From: Isoperla grammatica
Taxonomy: Eukaryota > Arthropoda > Insecta > Plecoptera > Perlodidae
NCBI GenBank assembly: GCA_945910005.1
Contig: OX246739.1
Coordinates: 10,452,292 to 10,516,291 of the forward strand
Length of the DNA: 64,000 nt
Reading direction: 5' to 3'
In this document: positions 48,387 to 61,303 of the stretch, piece by piece
Position numbering within the stretch: the stretch's first letter is position 1
How the letters are laid out: each line of letters begins with the position of its first letter
Made by a program: the position numbers and the translations under genes
The notes under the pieces: model-generated
Seen by the model: the letters and a program-made list of their open reading frames with translations, nothing else
Database searches by the model: none
What the model was told of the DNA's origin: nothing

Positions 48387-48507
48387 CCTCATTGCCAATC
48401 ATTCGACACAAAACACCCTCGCTGGTGATTGTTACATTTCCATCCTGTTCGTAAACAAATTGATGGAATTCAACAACGTCGTTATTGCCGCTGTTTTCTG
48501 TCGCCAT
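48387..48507 (-). CDS. First exon of an unidentified Harbinger-borne gene
   Basis: ATG at 48507 reading left, 40 codons plus one base (MATENSGNNDVVEFHQFVYE and following to RMIGNE), donor GTAAGT. The downstream exon was not found. PIF/Harbinger elements usually carry a second Myb/SANT-like gene; whether this is its start is a guess. Confidence 0.4.
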
Positions 48508-48957
48508 CTTTGCACTGGATATGTCATGCGTGTTCGGCTGGGAAAGAGCCGGCGACGACACTAGGCGAGTGCACGACGAAATCGTGACGTTTCAGTGTGC
48601 ACTCAGTGCGGAAGAAGATCATTTACGATCAATAACTCCCTCATCGCTGCATGTAGATTTTTCGTAATACTTTCGAAATACGTAGAATTGTAGTTCCTAT
48701 AAACGCCTGCAGATAAGTCTCCCGTTAAAAAAATTATTTTCGTAGCTAGAGCGAGATAAGTGGGTTTTCGCCTATGCCTTCAATGTTATCTATTGGCGTT
48801 TTCCAATGGCCGCACTGGACTGCACTGAGTGCGCACCGAAAAAGTTCTTGCTGTTCCAATGACCGCACTGAGTGCGGTTTTTCGTATTCCAATGGCAGTG
48901 TGCACCGCACGAGTGCGCACTGACCCGCACTGAAAAAATAGCAAGTGCAATTGCAAA

Positions 48958-49125
48958 ATGGCTACGCTTGACGCGCGCAAATTAATTCTGCTAATGGATA
49001 TTTTAGAATCTTCGGACAGCAGTGACGATGACATGATAGTAGAGTTACTAGCCAATGATAAGGAAGCCAAACCAAAAGTTTCTGGATTTATTCCAGACGT
49101 TGTACATAACTACTCTGATGAAGAG
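48958..49125 (+). pseudogene. Harbinger transposase first exon; remainder deleted
   Basis: 56 codons from ATG to donor GTAAGC. An acidic N-terminus (SSDSSDDDMIVELL) is followed by FIPDVVHNYSDEE, the segment that precedes the conserved FK.HFRM.R.TF block in insect Harbinger transposases. Only 310 bp remain before the element end, so the DDE domain is deleted and the copy is non-autonomous. Confidence 0.6.
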
Positions 49126-50159
49126 GTAAGCACTTGTCTAGTCATAGGCCTACATAACCTTAAAAAGCCTAGACCTAGAATGTCATTAGTGACATTGCTT
49201 TCATTTGGGCGTACATGGTAGCCAAGACTGGGTCTACAACCCGGTCTATGGGTTTCAATGATCCAAATCATATGCCGATAGGTGTGGTTGGTTTCGTGTG
49301 TGACTGTGGGTTCGGTTTTGCCGCCCAAACCGACGCACTCAACTTGAAACGTGTTCCAATGAGGTTCGCACTGACAACAAACCCAGTGCAGTGCATGTCG
49401 TCACAGGTGACGTTTCAGTGCGCACTCAGTGCCGTCCTTAGCAACGCACATTGCACAACAATGTCGAGAAGTATAATAGCTATAGCAATTACAAACATTT
49501 TTGCAATGCGCCTTCTTCTATTGTAGTTAATTGTTATTTTTTTTAAACTTTGAGAACTTTTTGCCAGAAAGTTCGTAGATATGTACGCGCTTGCTTATCA
49601 ATGCGTCAAACAGAGGGTTTTCCTAGTGGTTATCTAGAAACGAAACGAGTAACATACAAGAGACGAAGAATGGAACACAGTTTCAAACTTAGCCGCGGGT
49701 GTACAACATGAGAAAAATAAAATACAGAACACAGACCCTCCGAGTGAAGGTTTAGAGTGAATTACGTTCCGTCTGACAGCTGAGTGAGGGGGTAAGGGAG
49801 GAGGGGTGGGGGGTGTCTCCGGGCGAGCAAACAGCGACGCCCGCGCCCCCGGCGGCCGCTGATACAACTACAGCTGCTGACGATGACCGCTCGTCAACGA
49901 GTTTTAATTAATTTTCATATGATGACATTTGAAGTGGAAAATTCTCCGAAATCACTTCCGGCATTTTCCTCGCGGACTGGATTGGAGTGGGGGGGGGGTG
50001 TTGGAAGGGGGGAGGGGAGGGGGGAGGGGAGACAATAGGGAGTATTCACGTGACGTCACAGCGGCTATAATGGAAGACAACATGTATGTTAACATGTGAG
50101 CTGTCAATAGAAGACGAACATGCTTCTCGAATAGTATGAGAGTTTAACACGTGTATTAC

Positions 50160-50440
50160 GGGTACCCGGAAAGTGGACCTGCCGAAACTGGACTAAAGGC
50201 CTCTGAAAAATAAATAATCGTGTAGGTACGGAAAGTGGACCTCCAGAAACTGGGCTAAAGCTAGGCACGCGAGTAAACAAGTGTTTTATAGCGGAAAGTG
50301 GACTAGAGGATAGTCGACAGTGTGGATACAGAATCCCATCCTTTAAAAGTGTCAAATAACACTTGAAAAGCACTTAATAAACGATTTTTAGATTCAACAA
50401 CACCGATTGTCGACCTCGCGGAAACTGGACCCCATAAACT
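50160..50440 (+). repeat. Dispersed GGAAAGTGGACC motif cluster
   Basis: CCGGAAAGTGGACCTGCCGA, ACGGAAAGTGGACCTCCAGA, GCGGAAAGTGGACTAG and CGCGGAAACTGGACCCCA occur at irregular 60-120 bp spacing next to a G-rich tract (49990-50033). 49630-50160 and 50440-50734 hold no recognised gene. Confidence 0.6.
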
Positions 50441-50734
50441 CCGCCCCCAGCACGCGCCATGCCAGCCGACCAATGACTGAGCAGATACATTTGTAGATCG
50501 CGCCCTACTACCCATTCGTAATGTATTGGCCCGTCTGGAAATTTGACATACACCAATTTTCAAAATATTGTCCCCCTAAAACTACCCGTAAAACCCGCCG
50601 AAGACCCTCAATATTCCGGGACGACACGTGGTCTTTAGTGCAATTTAGCCAGGATTCGGAAAACAAATACTAGAAAGTTGTATCTCGACTCTTATGTCAC
50701 GATTAGTAGCATCGAAAGAGCAAAAGCGTGAATT

Positions 50735-53607
50735 AATAACACTGCCAAGCAGTGACGAGGCTACAGTATACCCAATACAAGACCAGGTAACAGCGCGGCC
50801 ACCATAATAACACTGTCACGCAGTGACGAGGCTATAATAGTATACGCAATACACGACCCGGTAACAGCGCGGCCACTATAATAACACAGTCTAGCAGTGA
50901 CGAGGCTATAGTATACCCAATACAAGACCAGGTAACAGCGCGGCCACTATAATAACACAGTCTGGCAGTGACGAGGCTATAGTATACTCAATACAAGACC
51001 AGGTAACAGCGCGGCCACTATAATAACACAGTCTGGCAGTGACGAGGCTATAGTATACCCAATACAAGACCAGGTAACAGCGCGGCCACTATAACAACAC
51101 TGTCACGCAGTGACAAGGCTATAGTATACGCAATACAAGACCAGGTAACAGCGCGACCACTATAATAGCACAGTGTGGCAGTGACGAAGCTATAGTATAC
51201 TCAATACAAGACCAGGTAACAGCGCGGCCACTATAATAACACAGTCTGGCAGTGACGAGGCTATAGTATACCCAATACAAGACCAGGTAACAGCGCGGCC
51301 ACCATAATAACACAGTCTGGCAGTGACGAGGCTATAGTATACCCAATACAAGACCAGGTAACAGCGCGGCCACTATAATAACACTGTCACGCAGTGACTA
51401 GGCTATAGTATACCCAATACAAGACCAGGTAACAGCGCGGCCACTATAATAACACTGTCCCGCAGTGACGAGGCTATAGTATACTCAATACAAGACCAGG
51501 TAACAGCGCGACCACTATAATAACACAGTCTGGCAGTGACGAGGCTATAGTATACCCAATACAAGACCAGGTAACAGCGCGGCCACTATAATAACACAGT
51601 CACACAGTGACGAGGCTATAGTATACTCAATACAAGACCAGGTAACAGCGCGACCACTATAATAACACAGTCTGGCAGTGACGAGGCTATAGTATACTCA
51701 ATACAAGACCCGGTAACAGCGCGGCCACTATAATAACACAGTCTGGCAGTGACGAGGCTATAGTATACCCAATACAAGACCAGGTAACAGCGCGGCCACT
51801 ATAATAACACTGTCACGCAGTGACGAGGCTATAGTATACCCAATACAAGACCAGGTAACAGCGCGGCCACTATAATAGCACAGTCTGGCAGTGACGAGGC
51901 TATAGTATACCCAATACAAGACCAGGTAACAGCGCGGCCACTATAATAACACAGTCTGGCAGTGACGAGGCTATAGTATACTCAATACAAGACCCGGTAA
52001 CAGCGCGGCCACTATAATAACACAGTCTGGCAGTGACGAGGCTATAGTATACCCAATACAAGACCAGGTAACAGCGCGGCCACTATAATAACACTGTCAC
52101 GCAGTGACGAGGCTATAGTATACCCAATACAAGACCAGGTAACAGCGCGGCCACTATAATAGCACAGTCTGGCAGTGACGAGGCTATAGTATACCCAATA
52201 CAAGACCAGGTAACAGCGCGGCCACTATAATAACACAGTATGGCAGTGACGAGGCTATAGTATACTCAATACAAGACCAGGTAACAGCGCGGCCACTATA
52301 AAAACACAGTCTGGCAGGGACGAGGCTATAGTATACTCAATACAAGACCCGGTAACAGCGCGGCCACTATAACAACACAGTCTGGCAGTGACGAGGCTAT
52401 AGTATACTCAATACAAGACCAGGTAACAGCGCGGCCACTATAATAACACAGTCTGGCAGTGACGAGGCTATAGTATACTCAATACAAGACCAGGTAACAG
52501 CGCGGCCACTATAATAACACAGTCTGGCAGTGACGAGGCTATAGTATACCCAATACAAGACCAGGTAACAGCGCGGCCACCATAATAACACAGTCTGGCA
52601 GTGACGAGGCTATAGTATACTCAATACAAGACCAGGTAACAGCGCGGCCACTATAATAGCACAGTCTGGCAGTGACGAGGCTATAGTATACTCAATACAA
52701 GACCAGACAACAGCGCGACCACTATAATAACACAGTCTGGCAGTGACGAGGCTATAGTATACTCAATACAAGACCAGGTAACAGCGCGGCCACTATAATA
52801 GCACAGTCTGGCAGTTACGAGGCTATAGTATACCCAATACAAGACCAGGTAACAGCGCGACTGCACTATAATAGCACAGTCTGGCAGTGACGAGGCTATA
52901 GTATACCCAATACAAGACCAGGTAACAGCGCGGCCCCTATAATAACACTGTCTGGCAGTGACGAGGCTATAGTATACTCAATACAAGACCAGGTAACAGC
53001 GCGGCCACTATAATAACACAGTCTGGCAGTGACGAGGCTATAGTATACTCAATACAAGACCAGGTAACAGCGCGGCCACTATAATAACACAGTCTGGCAG
53101 TGACGAGGCTATAGTATACTCAATACAAGACCAGGTAACAGCGCGGCCACTATGATAACACTGTCCCGCAGTGACGAGGCTATAGTATACTCAATACAAG
53201 ACCAGGTAACAGCGCGACCACTATAATAACACTGTCCCGCAGTGACGAGGCTATAGTATACTCAATACAAGACCAGGTAACAGCGCGGCCACTATAATAA
53301 CACAGTCTGGCAGTGACGAGGCTATAGTATACTCAATACAAGACCAGGTAACAGCGCGGCCACTATAATAACACAGTCTGGCAGTGACGAGGCTATAGTA
53401 TACCCAATACAAGACCAGGTAACAGCGCGACCACTATAATAACACTGTCACGCAGTGACTAGGCTATAGTATACCCAATACAAGACCAGGTAACAGCGCG
53501 GCCACTATAATAACACTGTCACGCAGTGACGAGGCTATAGTATACCCAATACAAGACCAGGTAACAGCGCGACCACTATAATAACACTGTCCCGCAGTGA
53601 CGAGGCT
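50735..53607 (-). repeat. 71-bp satellite, array 1 (about 40 units)
   Basis: The unit contains CAGTGACGAGGCTATAGTAT, ACCCAATACAAGACCAGG and TAACAGCGCGGCCACTATAA. The variable segment CTGTCACGCAGTGAC or CAGTCTGGCAGTGAC is partly palindromic. Unit identity is high. The orientation is opposite to arrays 2 and 3. The 60-70-aa open frames are unit artefacts. Confidence 0.97.
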
Positions 53608-53922
53608 TGAGTGACGTGCACAGTGACGAGTTTTAAATCCTATGTTAAAAATTCGGTACCAAAAGTGGCCTACAGCCATGAGACCAGTAGAAATTCATTA
53701 ACCGGTACTTCTTGAAGAATTAAAACTAAAGCCTAACCCCTTATGTTCACCACATCTTACAGTTAAATTCCACCATGGACCATAAGAAAGCCAAGAAGCA
53801 TCACTAGAATATCACCATACAAAAAGACTTCTACACCTAGCAGTCAATATAGGCATTATTTCAAGAAATACAAATACGATAGGGGCCGTCCTGTATTGGG
53901 TCGTCTTGCGACCCAGTGTTAA
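53608..53922. other. Unique spacer between inverted satellite arrays
   Basis: 315 bp of non-satellite DNA at the head-to-head inversion point. A small GGGTCGTCTTGCGACCC hairpin lies at its right end (about 53898-53914). No gene. Confidence 0.8.
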
Positions 53923-55302
53923 ACAGTGTTATTATATTGGCCGCGCTGTTACCTGGTCTTGTATTGAGTATACTATAGCCTCGTCACTGCCAGACTGTGT
54001 TATTATAGTGGTCGCGCTGTTACCTGGTCTTGTATTGAGTATACTATAGCCTCGTCACTGCCAGACTGTGCTATTATAGTGGTCGCGCTGTTACCTCGTC
54101 TTGTATTGGGTATACTATAGCCTCGTCACTGCGTGAAAGTGTTATTATATTGGCCGCGCTGTTACCTGGTCTTGTATTGGGTATACTATAGCCTCGACAC
54201 TGCCAGACTGTGTTATTATAGTGGCCGCGCTGTTACCTGGTCTTGTATTGAGTATACTTTAGCCTCGTCACTGCGTGAAAGTGTTATTATAGTGGCCGCG
54301 CTGTTACCTGGTCTTGTATTGGGTATACTATAGCCTCGTCACTGCCAGACTGTGTTATAACTTATAATAGTGGCCGCGCTGTTACCTGGTCTTGTATTGG
54401 GTATACTATAGCCTCGACACTGCCAGACAGTGTTATTATAGTGGCCGCGCTGTTATCTGGTCTTGTATTGGGTATACTATAGCCTCGTCACTGCCAGACT
54501 GTGTTATTATAGTGGTCGCGCTGTTACCTGGTCTTGTATTGAGTATACCTGGTCTTGTATTGGGTATACTATAGCCTCGTCACTGCGTGACAGTGTTATT
54601 ATAGTGGTCGCGCTGTTACCTGGTCTTGTATTGGGTATACTATAGCCTCGTCACTGCCAGACTGTGTTATTATAGTGGTCGCGCTGTTACCTGGTCTTGT
54701 ATTGAGTATACCTGGTCTTGTATTGGGTATACTATAGCCTCGTCACTGCGTGACAGTGTTATTATAGTGGCCGCGCTGATACCTGGTCTTGTATTGAGTA
54801 TACTATAGCCTCGTCACTGCCAGACTGTGTTATCATAGTGGCCGCGCTGTTACCTGGTCTTGTATTGAGTATACTATAGCCTCGTCACTGCGGGACTGTG
54901 CTATTATAGTGGTCGCGCTGTTACCTGGTCTTGTATTGGGTATACTATAGCCTCGTCACTGCCAGACTGTGCTATTATAGTGGCCGCGCTGTTACCTGGT
55001 CTTGTATTGAGTATACTATAGCCTCGTCACTGCCAGACTGTGTTATTATAGTGGCCGCGCTGTTACCTGGTCTTGTATTGAGTAAACTATAGCCTCGTCA
55101 CTGCCAGACTGTGTTATTATAGTGGCCGCGCTGTTACCTGGTCTTGTATTGGGTATACTATAGCCTCGTCACTGCCAGACAGTGTTATTATAGTGGCCGC
55201 GCTGTTACCTGGTCTTGTATTGAGTATACTATAGCCTCGTCACTGCCAGACAGTGTTATTATAGTGGCCGCGCTGTTACCTGGTCTTGTATTGGGTATAC
55301 TA
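53923..55302 (+). repeat. 71-bp satellite, array 2 (about 19 units)
   Basis: Same unit in opposite orientation. A 163-bp higher-order variant (partial extra TGAGTATACCTGGTCTTGTA) occurs at about 54540 and 54703. The array is cut at 55302 by the TA-flanked element. Confidence 0.97.
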
Positions 55303-58300
55303 CCCAACAAACATGATACTGCGGGACCCGTGCGGGAAAGTCAAGGGATGTGCGGGTTAACTGCTGGAAACGGGAAGATCTGGGATGTGCCGGTCAGGGC
55401 CTGCGAGGGAAGGCTTAGGGACGTCCCGCATCTGGGAAACTCACGGGATATCCCTCACGGGAAGCGCGAGGGAATGTTAAGGGATGTCCCTGTCTGGGAA
55501 AGTCACGGGACGTCCCGTACGGGAAGCGCTTGGGAATGGTAAGGGGCGTCCCGTGTATGGGAAAGTCAAGGGACGCCCTACACTGGAAGCGCGAGGGAAG
55601 GGTAAGGGACGTCCCGTGTACGGGAAAAACATGGGATAACCCACATAGGATCCCGCGAAGAAAGGGCAAGATTTGGAAAAGATGTTTTTGTTACGTACGT
55701 CCGGGTTAACCATATAATTCTTTGTTCTTTATCTTTATCTTTTGATTGACGATAGATACCAATGATTTATTCGAGTATTTATTCGCTCTATACCACATTC
55801 AAAATTCCATTCACAAGTTAAAGTCCTTCATAACCATGAATAAGTAAATAAATGTATTAATAAAACCCATTTTATATTTCTAATAAATCCAAGTAGTTAC
55901 AGAAATGGGAGTTGTTGGTAGTTAGGGGGACTACTGGTTAGTAGTTGATAGTATACTTTCTAGAAATGTATTGTTTATTATTTTTTCCTGATTTGGCTTT
56001 CGATGGTTTTGATATGGTACGTTACATCAAATAATATTGTTAAAACGTTTTATGAATGGTATTACGATACGTCACAGTGATAATCAAAAACTTACTGATG
56101 ATCGAATTGAGAAGATGAAGTAAATGAAGTTCTTAGATAAGGTAAGTATGAAACTATGAATACTATTATGATAATGCTGTTTATGTGAAAATTGTGTTTC
56201 GTAATGACAACGGCATAGGGGGAGGGATTTATACCTGTTTTGAGTGTTTTCCAGAAATATTTAAAATGACAGATGTTACATAGAATCAATGGATTTTAAA
56301 TAGGCTAGCTGGTAATCACTCGTCTGCAACTATCTATTGTATTTGTATTGGTTCTGCATTTACAGATAAGACAACGAACAAATTAATTGAATTCAATGAA
56401 CGATTTGAAGATTACAAAGTTTCCATGTATTATTGTAAAAATGTGTCGCTGAAGCTTAATTTCAAATTTAGCAACATCATGCACCTGACATTATAGCCAA
56501 CTGTTATACCTCATATCTATACAATATGAGTATGATATACATTATAGAAGTGGTAATAATAAATAAGGTAAAAAAGTAACTTCTCAATATACGTCTACTG
56601 TAAGGAAGTATTGTTTACGTCCTATTCAATTCGAGAAAGTGAGACTAGTTACAGTATGCACAACCTACAATGCATCGTACGCACATTCATATTGTTAATT
56701 TAAAAAGCTCAGTTTAAAAAGTATCTTTGGTGCTTATAAACTGTAAGAAAACTGTAATGACAAAGGATACCGCACTATGAAGAAGGCTCTCTTTGTATTG
56801 TTATTATGTGTTGTGATATTGTTTATGTAGCTGATGATAACCGTACTTAATTCGACCACCACCGATAAGAAATTACAACGTGTTCATTCATTATCTATGC
56901 AACAAGTCCTACTAAGCTTTGTAATACGGTGCCGCTCGCTATAGTGGTGATAAGATTCGGGCGGAGTGGGGTGGGAATCCCACCGTGGTAAGCAAAACAG
57001 TCCAAAACACTGACTGGACTACACAACAAGTTTATACTTCGTGGGTGTTAGACGTTACTTATATACGTGTGCTATCATGTTCTTTCGTGAAAAAATAAAA
57101 TAAGTTAGGGCTTTATTAGTATCATAATCTTATTGCGATTTTTTTTTAATCCATTGAATATTGATCCGTGTCGTGGACTGTGTTTGTGTGTGAGTGTGTG
57201 TGGTCGGAAGAAAGGAAAGAAGAACAAAACTGACTGGCAAGTGACAACGGTATATTGACGACTCGTGTTTTTAAAACGAAAAATAGGATTCAACTTCGTT
57301 ATGGACAAGTTCATTATTATAAAAATCACGTGAAGACGCAATTGTTCCTGAAAATCAAGAATACTAAGGTAGGTTTCTTCTAAGTTCGTATTCATATTTT
57401 CAAGATGCTATCAAATATTATCTTCAAAATCCTGTTGTGTTTTTGGGTTGCTTTGCTAACACGGTTTCGTTCACTTTAACATCAGGCTGAAGACCGAAGT
57501 TGAGCTATTCGATCGGAAATTACTAATTTGGTTGGACGAATGTACATCGAATTTTATTTACGACTAATAATAATTGTATTACATTTTGCTTCAATATTTT
57601 CCTTTTTTAATATAACCTTAGTTATAGGTAAATAAAAATACATACATACAAGGAAGCATACAATCTAAAATTAATATGCATTGATTGATTAATACGATGA
57701 TCTAGTCTAGACAGGGATCTAACATAATTTAGTAGTATAAAAAATAGTTACGGCTGTGGCTTCGTCTCACATACTTTGCTTATCAAAATATATCTTTTCT
57801 GGCAGGATTTTAACTAGCCAGAGTCGACAACTATTCGCTTAAGTTCAATCTTTTGCAAACGCGCCGTTTGAATAAGGATTTGGTTTGATTAGGAAATGGG
57901 TTTGATGTTCCATTTTGGTGTGTACTAACAGGTAATATGTGCTCGTATAAATAAATTAAAAATTATACTACATGACGGAAATCATCAAAACGTAGGACCA
58001 ATATCTTGTGACTAGTCACAAATATAGAATGCCTGCGTAGTTGTTATATATAAGTTGAACAAAACACAAGGAAAAGCAATTATAAACACGTAGGAACAAT
58101 ATCATTTGAGAGCGTGGCTCGTCTGGCTGTGATTGACTATAGGTACAAAAAGTAAAATGCATATATAATGCAATGTAAGTATAGAAAAAAAAACATAAGA
58201 AATGTTGATAAAAGGATAGGAGGCTAGTCTGTGAGCATGTGACGAGTGGTGCGGGGGCCGGGGGTGGCGTGCTCATATTGCCCCCGGTCGTAACAGTCAG

Positions 58301-60067
58301 TCAGTGCGTACTTTCATTTATGTATACACAACAAATAACAATTTCATCGGATCGCGTTAAAATAACAGTTTCGTGACGGGACGGATAAACTAGAAAATAT
58401 TTGTTATTTAGTTATCTTATTTTTTATTTACATAATTTATATGAAATGGCGCATCTGGCGCGCATCGTATAGTCAGTTAAAATTTTGAATTCCTCAAATC
58501 CAACGGGGGCAAATGCCCTTTTGCTTCCCCTTGCGGCGCCCATGTTAATACCTACGATAAGCTTTGCAATGAACCTCTAGTGTTCTGATTTTTGTTTTTG
58601 TTTTTTTTACGAATAAATAAAATGTGTAGACAAAGTTTAAGCACATATAACAAAGTAAAAATAAGACATTGCATTTTCCGGGGGCCAAACACCCCCGACC
58701 CCCCCGTCCCCCTTTCAGTTCGGGCCGTCTACTACACACTACAATTTAGGTCTTCACCCATATTGGGGGGGGGGGGGGGGGGGGGGGAGGAAGAGCGTTG
58801 TGAGTGGGTGGTGTGGGTCGATAATAAAAATATAAAAATAACAATGAATTATTATATTTTTGTAACAAATTGTCCAAAAGTGTTAATCATATTTCTCACG
58901 CTTGCACGCCCTGCTTAGTGCATACTAGCGCTTTTCAGCTTGTCTCTTCAGAATTACATAATTTTATTTTGTAAAATAAACAGCAGCACCTAACATAAAA
59001 AGCACCTTATAGCCATATGTCCACTGCCCTCAGATGAAACCTTTTTGTGGTGGTTATTGACACTTTGCCCTCCATTGTGGTTATTAATTGCCATTTGACG
59101 GTAAAATAAATAATTGTTCTCTAATCTAGCTAGGCCGTTTTTTAATACTCTATTATTTTTATTGTATTGACGTGAATCCTTTAGTTTTAGCAAATGGGTC
59201 TACAAAACCACCAAAATTATTTAAAGCCTTGGACTGTGACTTGATACAGTTTTGTAATTTATCTTTAACTTTATTTTAGTTGCTGTGAGAGCCAACTCCA
59301 AAACTGCCCAAGTCAATGACATTGAAAAAATCTTAATATTGTGGCTGGCAAATGCCAGGGATCGTCATGGCGGAAGAACGGTACGCGCAAAGAAGCGGGT
59401 CGTTGATGGCAACAAAGGCTGAACCCCCACTCGCAGCCCTCAAATATGTATCGTTATATTATTATTTTCAAGTGCAGAACAATCGAATACGTGACGTTAA
59501 AATCGTTATGATTTTTTTTTAATGTTATGCAGTTGCCTATTTATTAATTTTGGATTTTATTATGAAAATAGAAATGTCAGTTAACCGTTTAAACGTGATT
59601 GGTTTAAGGGGTTAGCCTAAATGTTAAGGAATAAATCGTTCTTTCCCATCCATACTTCAGGGTTATATGTAAATAGATAGCCTACTACTGAATATTCTAT
59701 TAAATTAATTAATTGTATTGTATCAAAATTGTATTAGTAATACTGTATTGAATATTGTGTAATAGTAATGAGCAAAACGGAGTAATAACGTGTAAATATA
59801 TTTATGTTGCTTTGCTTTTGTTCATAATTGCTCATTTATGATTAAACAACTCAACTTGCATCTTGTGGATGTAGTAATGTATAACAAACGTGTCATGAAT
59901 AGCATTTTCCTAATTCGAATAGTTGGTAGGTAGATCCGTGATGATGTATCACTATGTGTGTATTGAACTTATTTAAACGAGTAGGTACACATGCTACCCC
60001 TTATTGCTTGTATATAACTAGGGAATACATACATAGACACATTCTCTATCAGCTCGATCACATAGCA

Positions 60068-60118
<51 letters not shown>

Positions 60119-61301
60119 TTATTATGCTATATGCCTATCTACATTATTTTATGAACATTTTATTAAAAAGTATCTGCTGCAAAAACATGATCTCATGTCG
60201 TGGTGATCTATGGTAGTGTATCAGGGCATTGAACTGTTATTATTTCAGTTTGTGAGGACCTAAAAAAAATATCATAAATATACCAGTTTGGTGTGTTAAA
60301 TAAACTTAATACTGGTTCGATAACAATCTTGTTTTCCTTGTTAAGGCAAAGTAGGAAAATAAGAACATGTCACACTTACTACATAACATAATTTTCAGAT
60401 TCTCCAAAGTAACAGTAATCAATAATTCAGTAACAGTATCAGAGGCATTACATAACAATTGTACATTATTACGTATTTTAGTAATAAAATTCACTTGCAC
60501 TTTATATAAACATTATTGCTTTTGTTTCTTTATTTTTAAACCCAATTTCCTTGTCCAATAAGAACACTAGGAACTTAATCCAATTTTAGAATCAATTGCT
60601 GTATTAGGCTAGAGACTATAATTGCATTTATTTAAAAGAGAAACTACTGGATTTAATAAAATAGAATTTTGTTGCTAATTGGCTTTACCTATAAATAGAT
60701 TAAGTTTCACTCCAATGTTCACATTATGTTCATTCCTATCACACCTCGACCACAGATAAATATAATTACTCTACTAATAATAACCATAAAACGCTTATTT
60801 GAGAAAGGGGTAAATAAGAAACTAAACTGAAAACTAAAAACGGTGTTACTTTTCAGTTTGTTTCAATGTCATGCACTGATGAGGGGCGGCCGGGGGACGG
60901 GCCCCGGGAAGATAGCGGGCAGCCCATGCGGGAAAGCTGCGGGAAGATAGCGGGCAATCCGAGCGGGAAGGTTGCGGAATACTAGTGGGAAAGCTGCGGG
61001 ATACTAGCGGGCAGACTGTGCGGGAAAGTTGTGGGATACTAGCGGGAAGATAGCGGGCAGCGTGTGCGGGAAAGTTGTGGGATACTAGCGGGAAGAAAGC
61101 GGGCAATCCGTGCGGGAAGGTTGCGGGATACAAGTGGGAAGATTGCGGGAAGATGGCGTGCAACCCGTACGGGACCCGACATCGGCCAGTAGGACACTTC
61201 TAGGCGGGCCCTGTACGGGTTTCCCTTACAGGACCCGCATATGCAATGTGCGGGAAAAGACATCGGGAAAAGTGCGGGAAGGCACCAAAATGTTTGTTGG
61301 G
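55303..61301. mobile_element. 5,999-bp DNA element, 12-bp TIRs, TA target duplication, unknown superfamily
   Basis: CCCAACAAACAT at 55303-55314 and ATGTTTGTTGGG at 61290-61301, with TA at 55301-55302 and 61302-61303. Removing it restores the satellite sequence TATAC-TA-TAGCC. Subterminal regions 55320-55690 and 60885-61290 are GC-rich arrays of CGGGAA-type repeats. The interior (55,700-60,880) is AT-rich, with (AT)n at 60071-60115 and a poly-G at about 58767-58788. Apart from a terminal-exon-like ORF at 59280, no protein was recognised. Probably non-autonomous or decayed. Confidence 0.8.
59280..59422 (+). CDS. Possible terminal exon in the TA-flanked element
   Basis: After TTTATTTTAG the frame reads AVRANSKTAQVNDIEKILIL and WLANARDRHGGRTVRAKKR, ending DGNKG and TGA (46 codons plus 2 nt). 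The composition is protein-like with a basic tail; the family is not recognised and no upstream exon was fixed. Confidence 0.3.
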
Positions 61302-61303
61302 TA

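Larger units (their letters stand above)
43462..49437. mobile_element. PIF/Harbinger element(s), TTA target duplication, host of a LINE
   Basis: TTA at 43459-43461 and 49438-49440 is the 3-bp duplication expected of Harbinger. The termini and subterminal DNA are packed with CAGTGCGCACTGAGTGC-type repeats and a GGTTGCGTTCCGTTACATGC inverted repeat (43613 against 48062). A second left-like end (TTGGCGTTTTCCAATGGCCG) is at about 48793, so two related copies may be joined. It contains transposase exon 1 (48958-49125) and a second minus-strand exon (48387-48507). Confidence 0.7.
42918..49628 (+). mobile_element. Helitron-like family, copy C, split by nested insertions
   Basis: The left part 42918-43461 and right part 49438-49628 join at a shared TTA to give a continuous copy of the family (compare copy A at the TTCTTAGCAACGCACATTGC point). 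The 3' end is GGTTTTCCTAG followed by T. The gap is filled by Harbinger and LINE DNA. 42488-42917 has no recognised gene. Confidence 0.8.

Noticed and set aside
50735..53607. CRISPR-like array
   Set aside because: Direct repeats without unique spacers; the whole unit is conserved and the genome is eukaryotic.
50735..55542. Many 60-130-codon frames with LLWPRCYLVLYWVYYSLVTA-type repeats
   Set aside because: The 71-bp satellite read in frame; every unit gives the same peptide and no start context or domain is present.
55415..55713. Repetitive GRPLPFP-type frames
   Set aside because: Produced by GC-rich subterminal repeats of the TA-flanked element.
60069..60116. Possible promoter TATA box
   Set aside because: A plain (AT)n microsatellite with no downstream gene.
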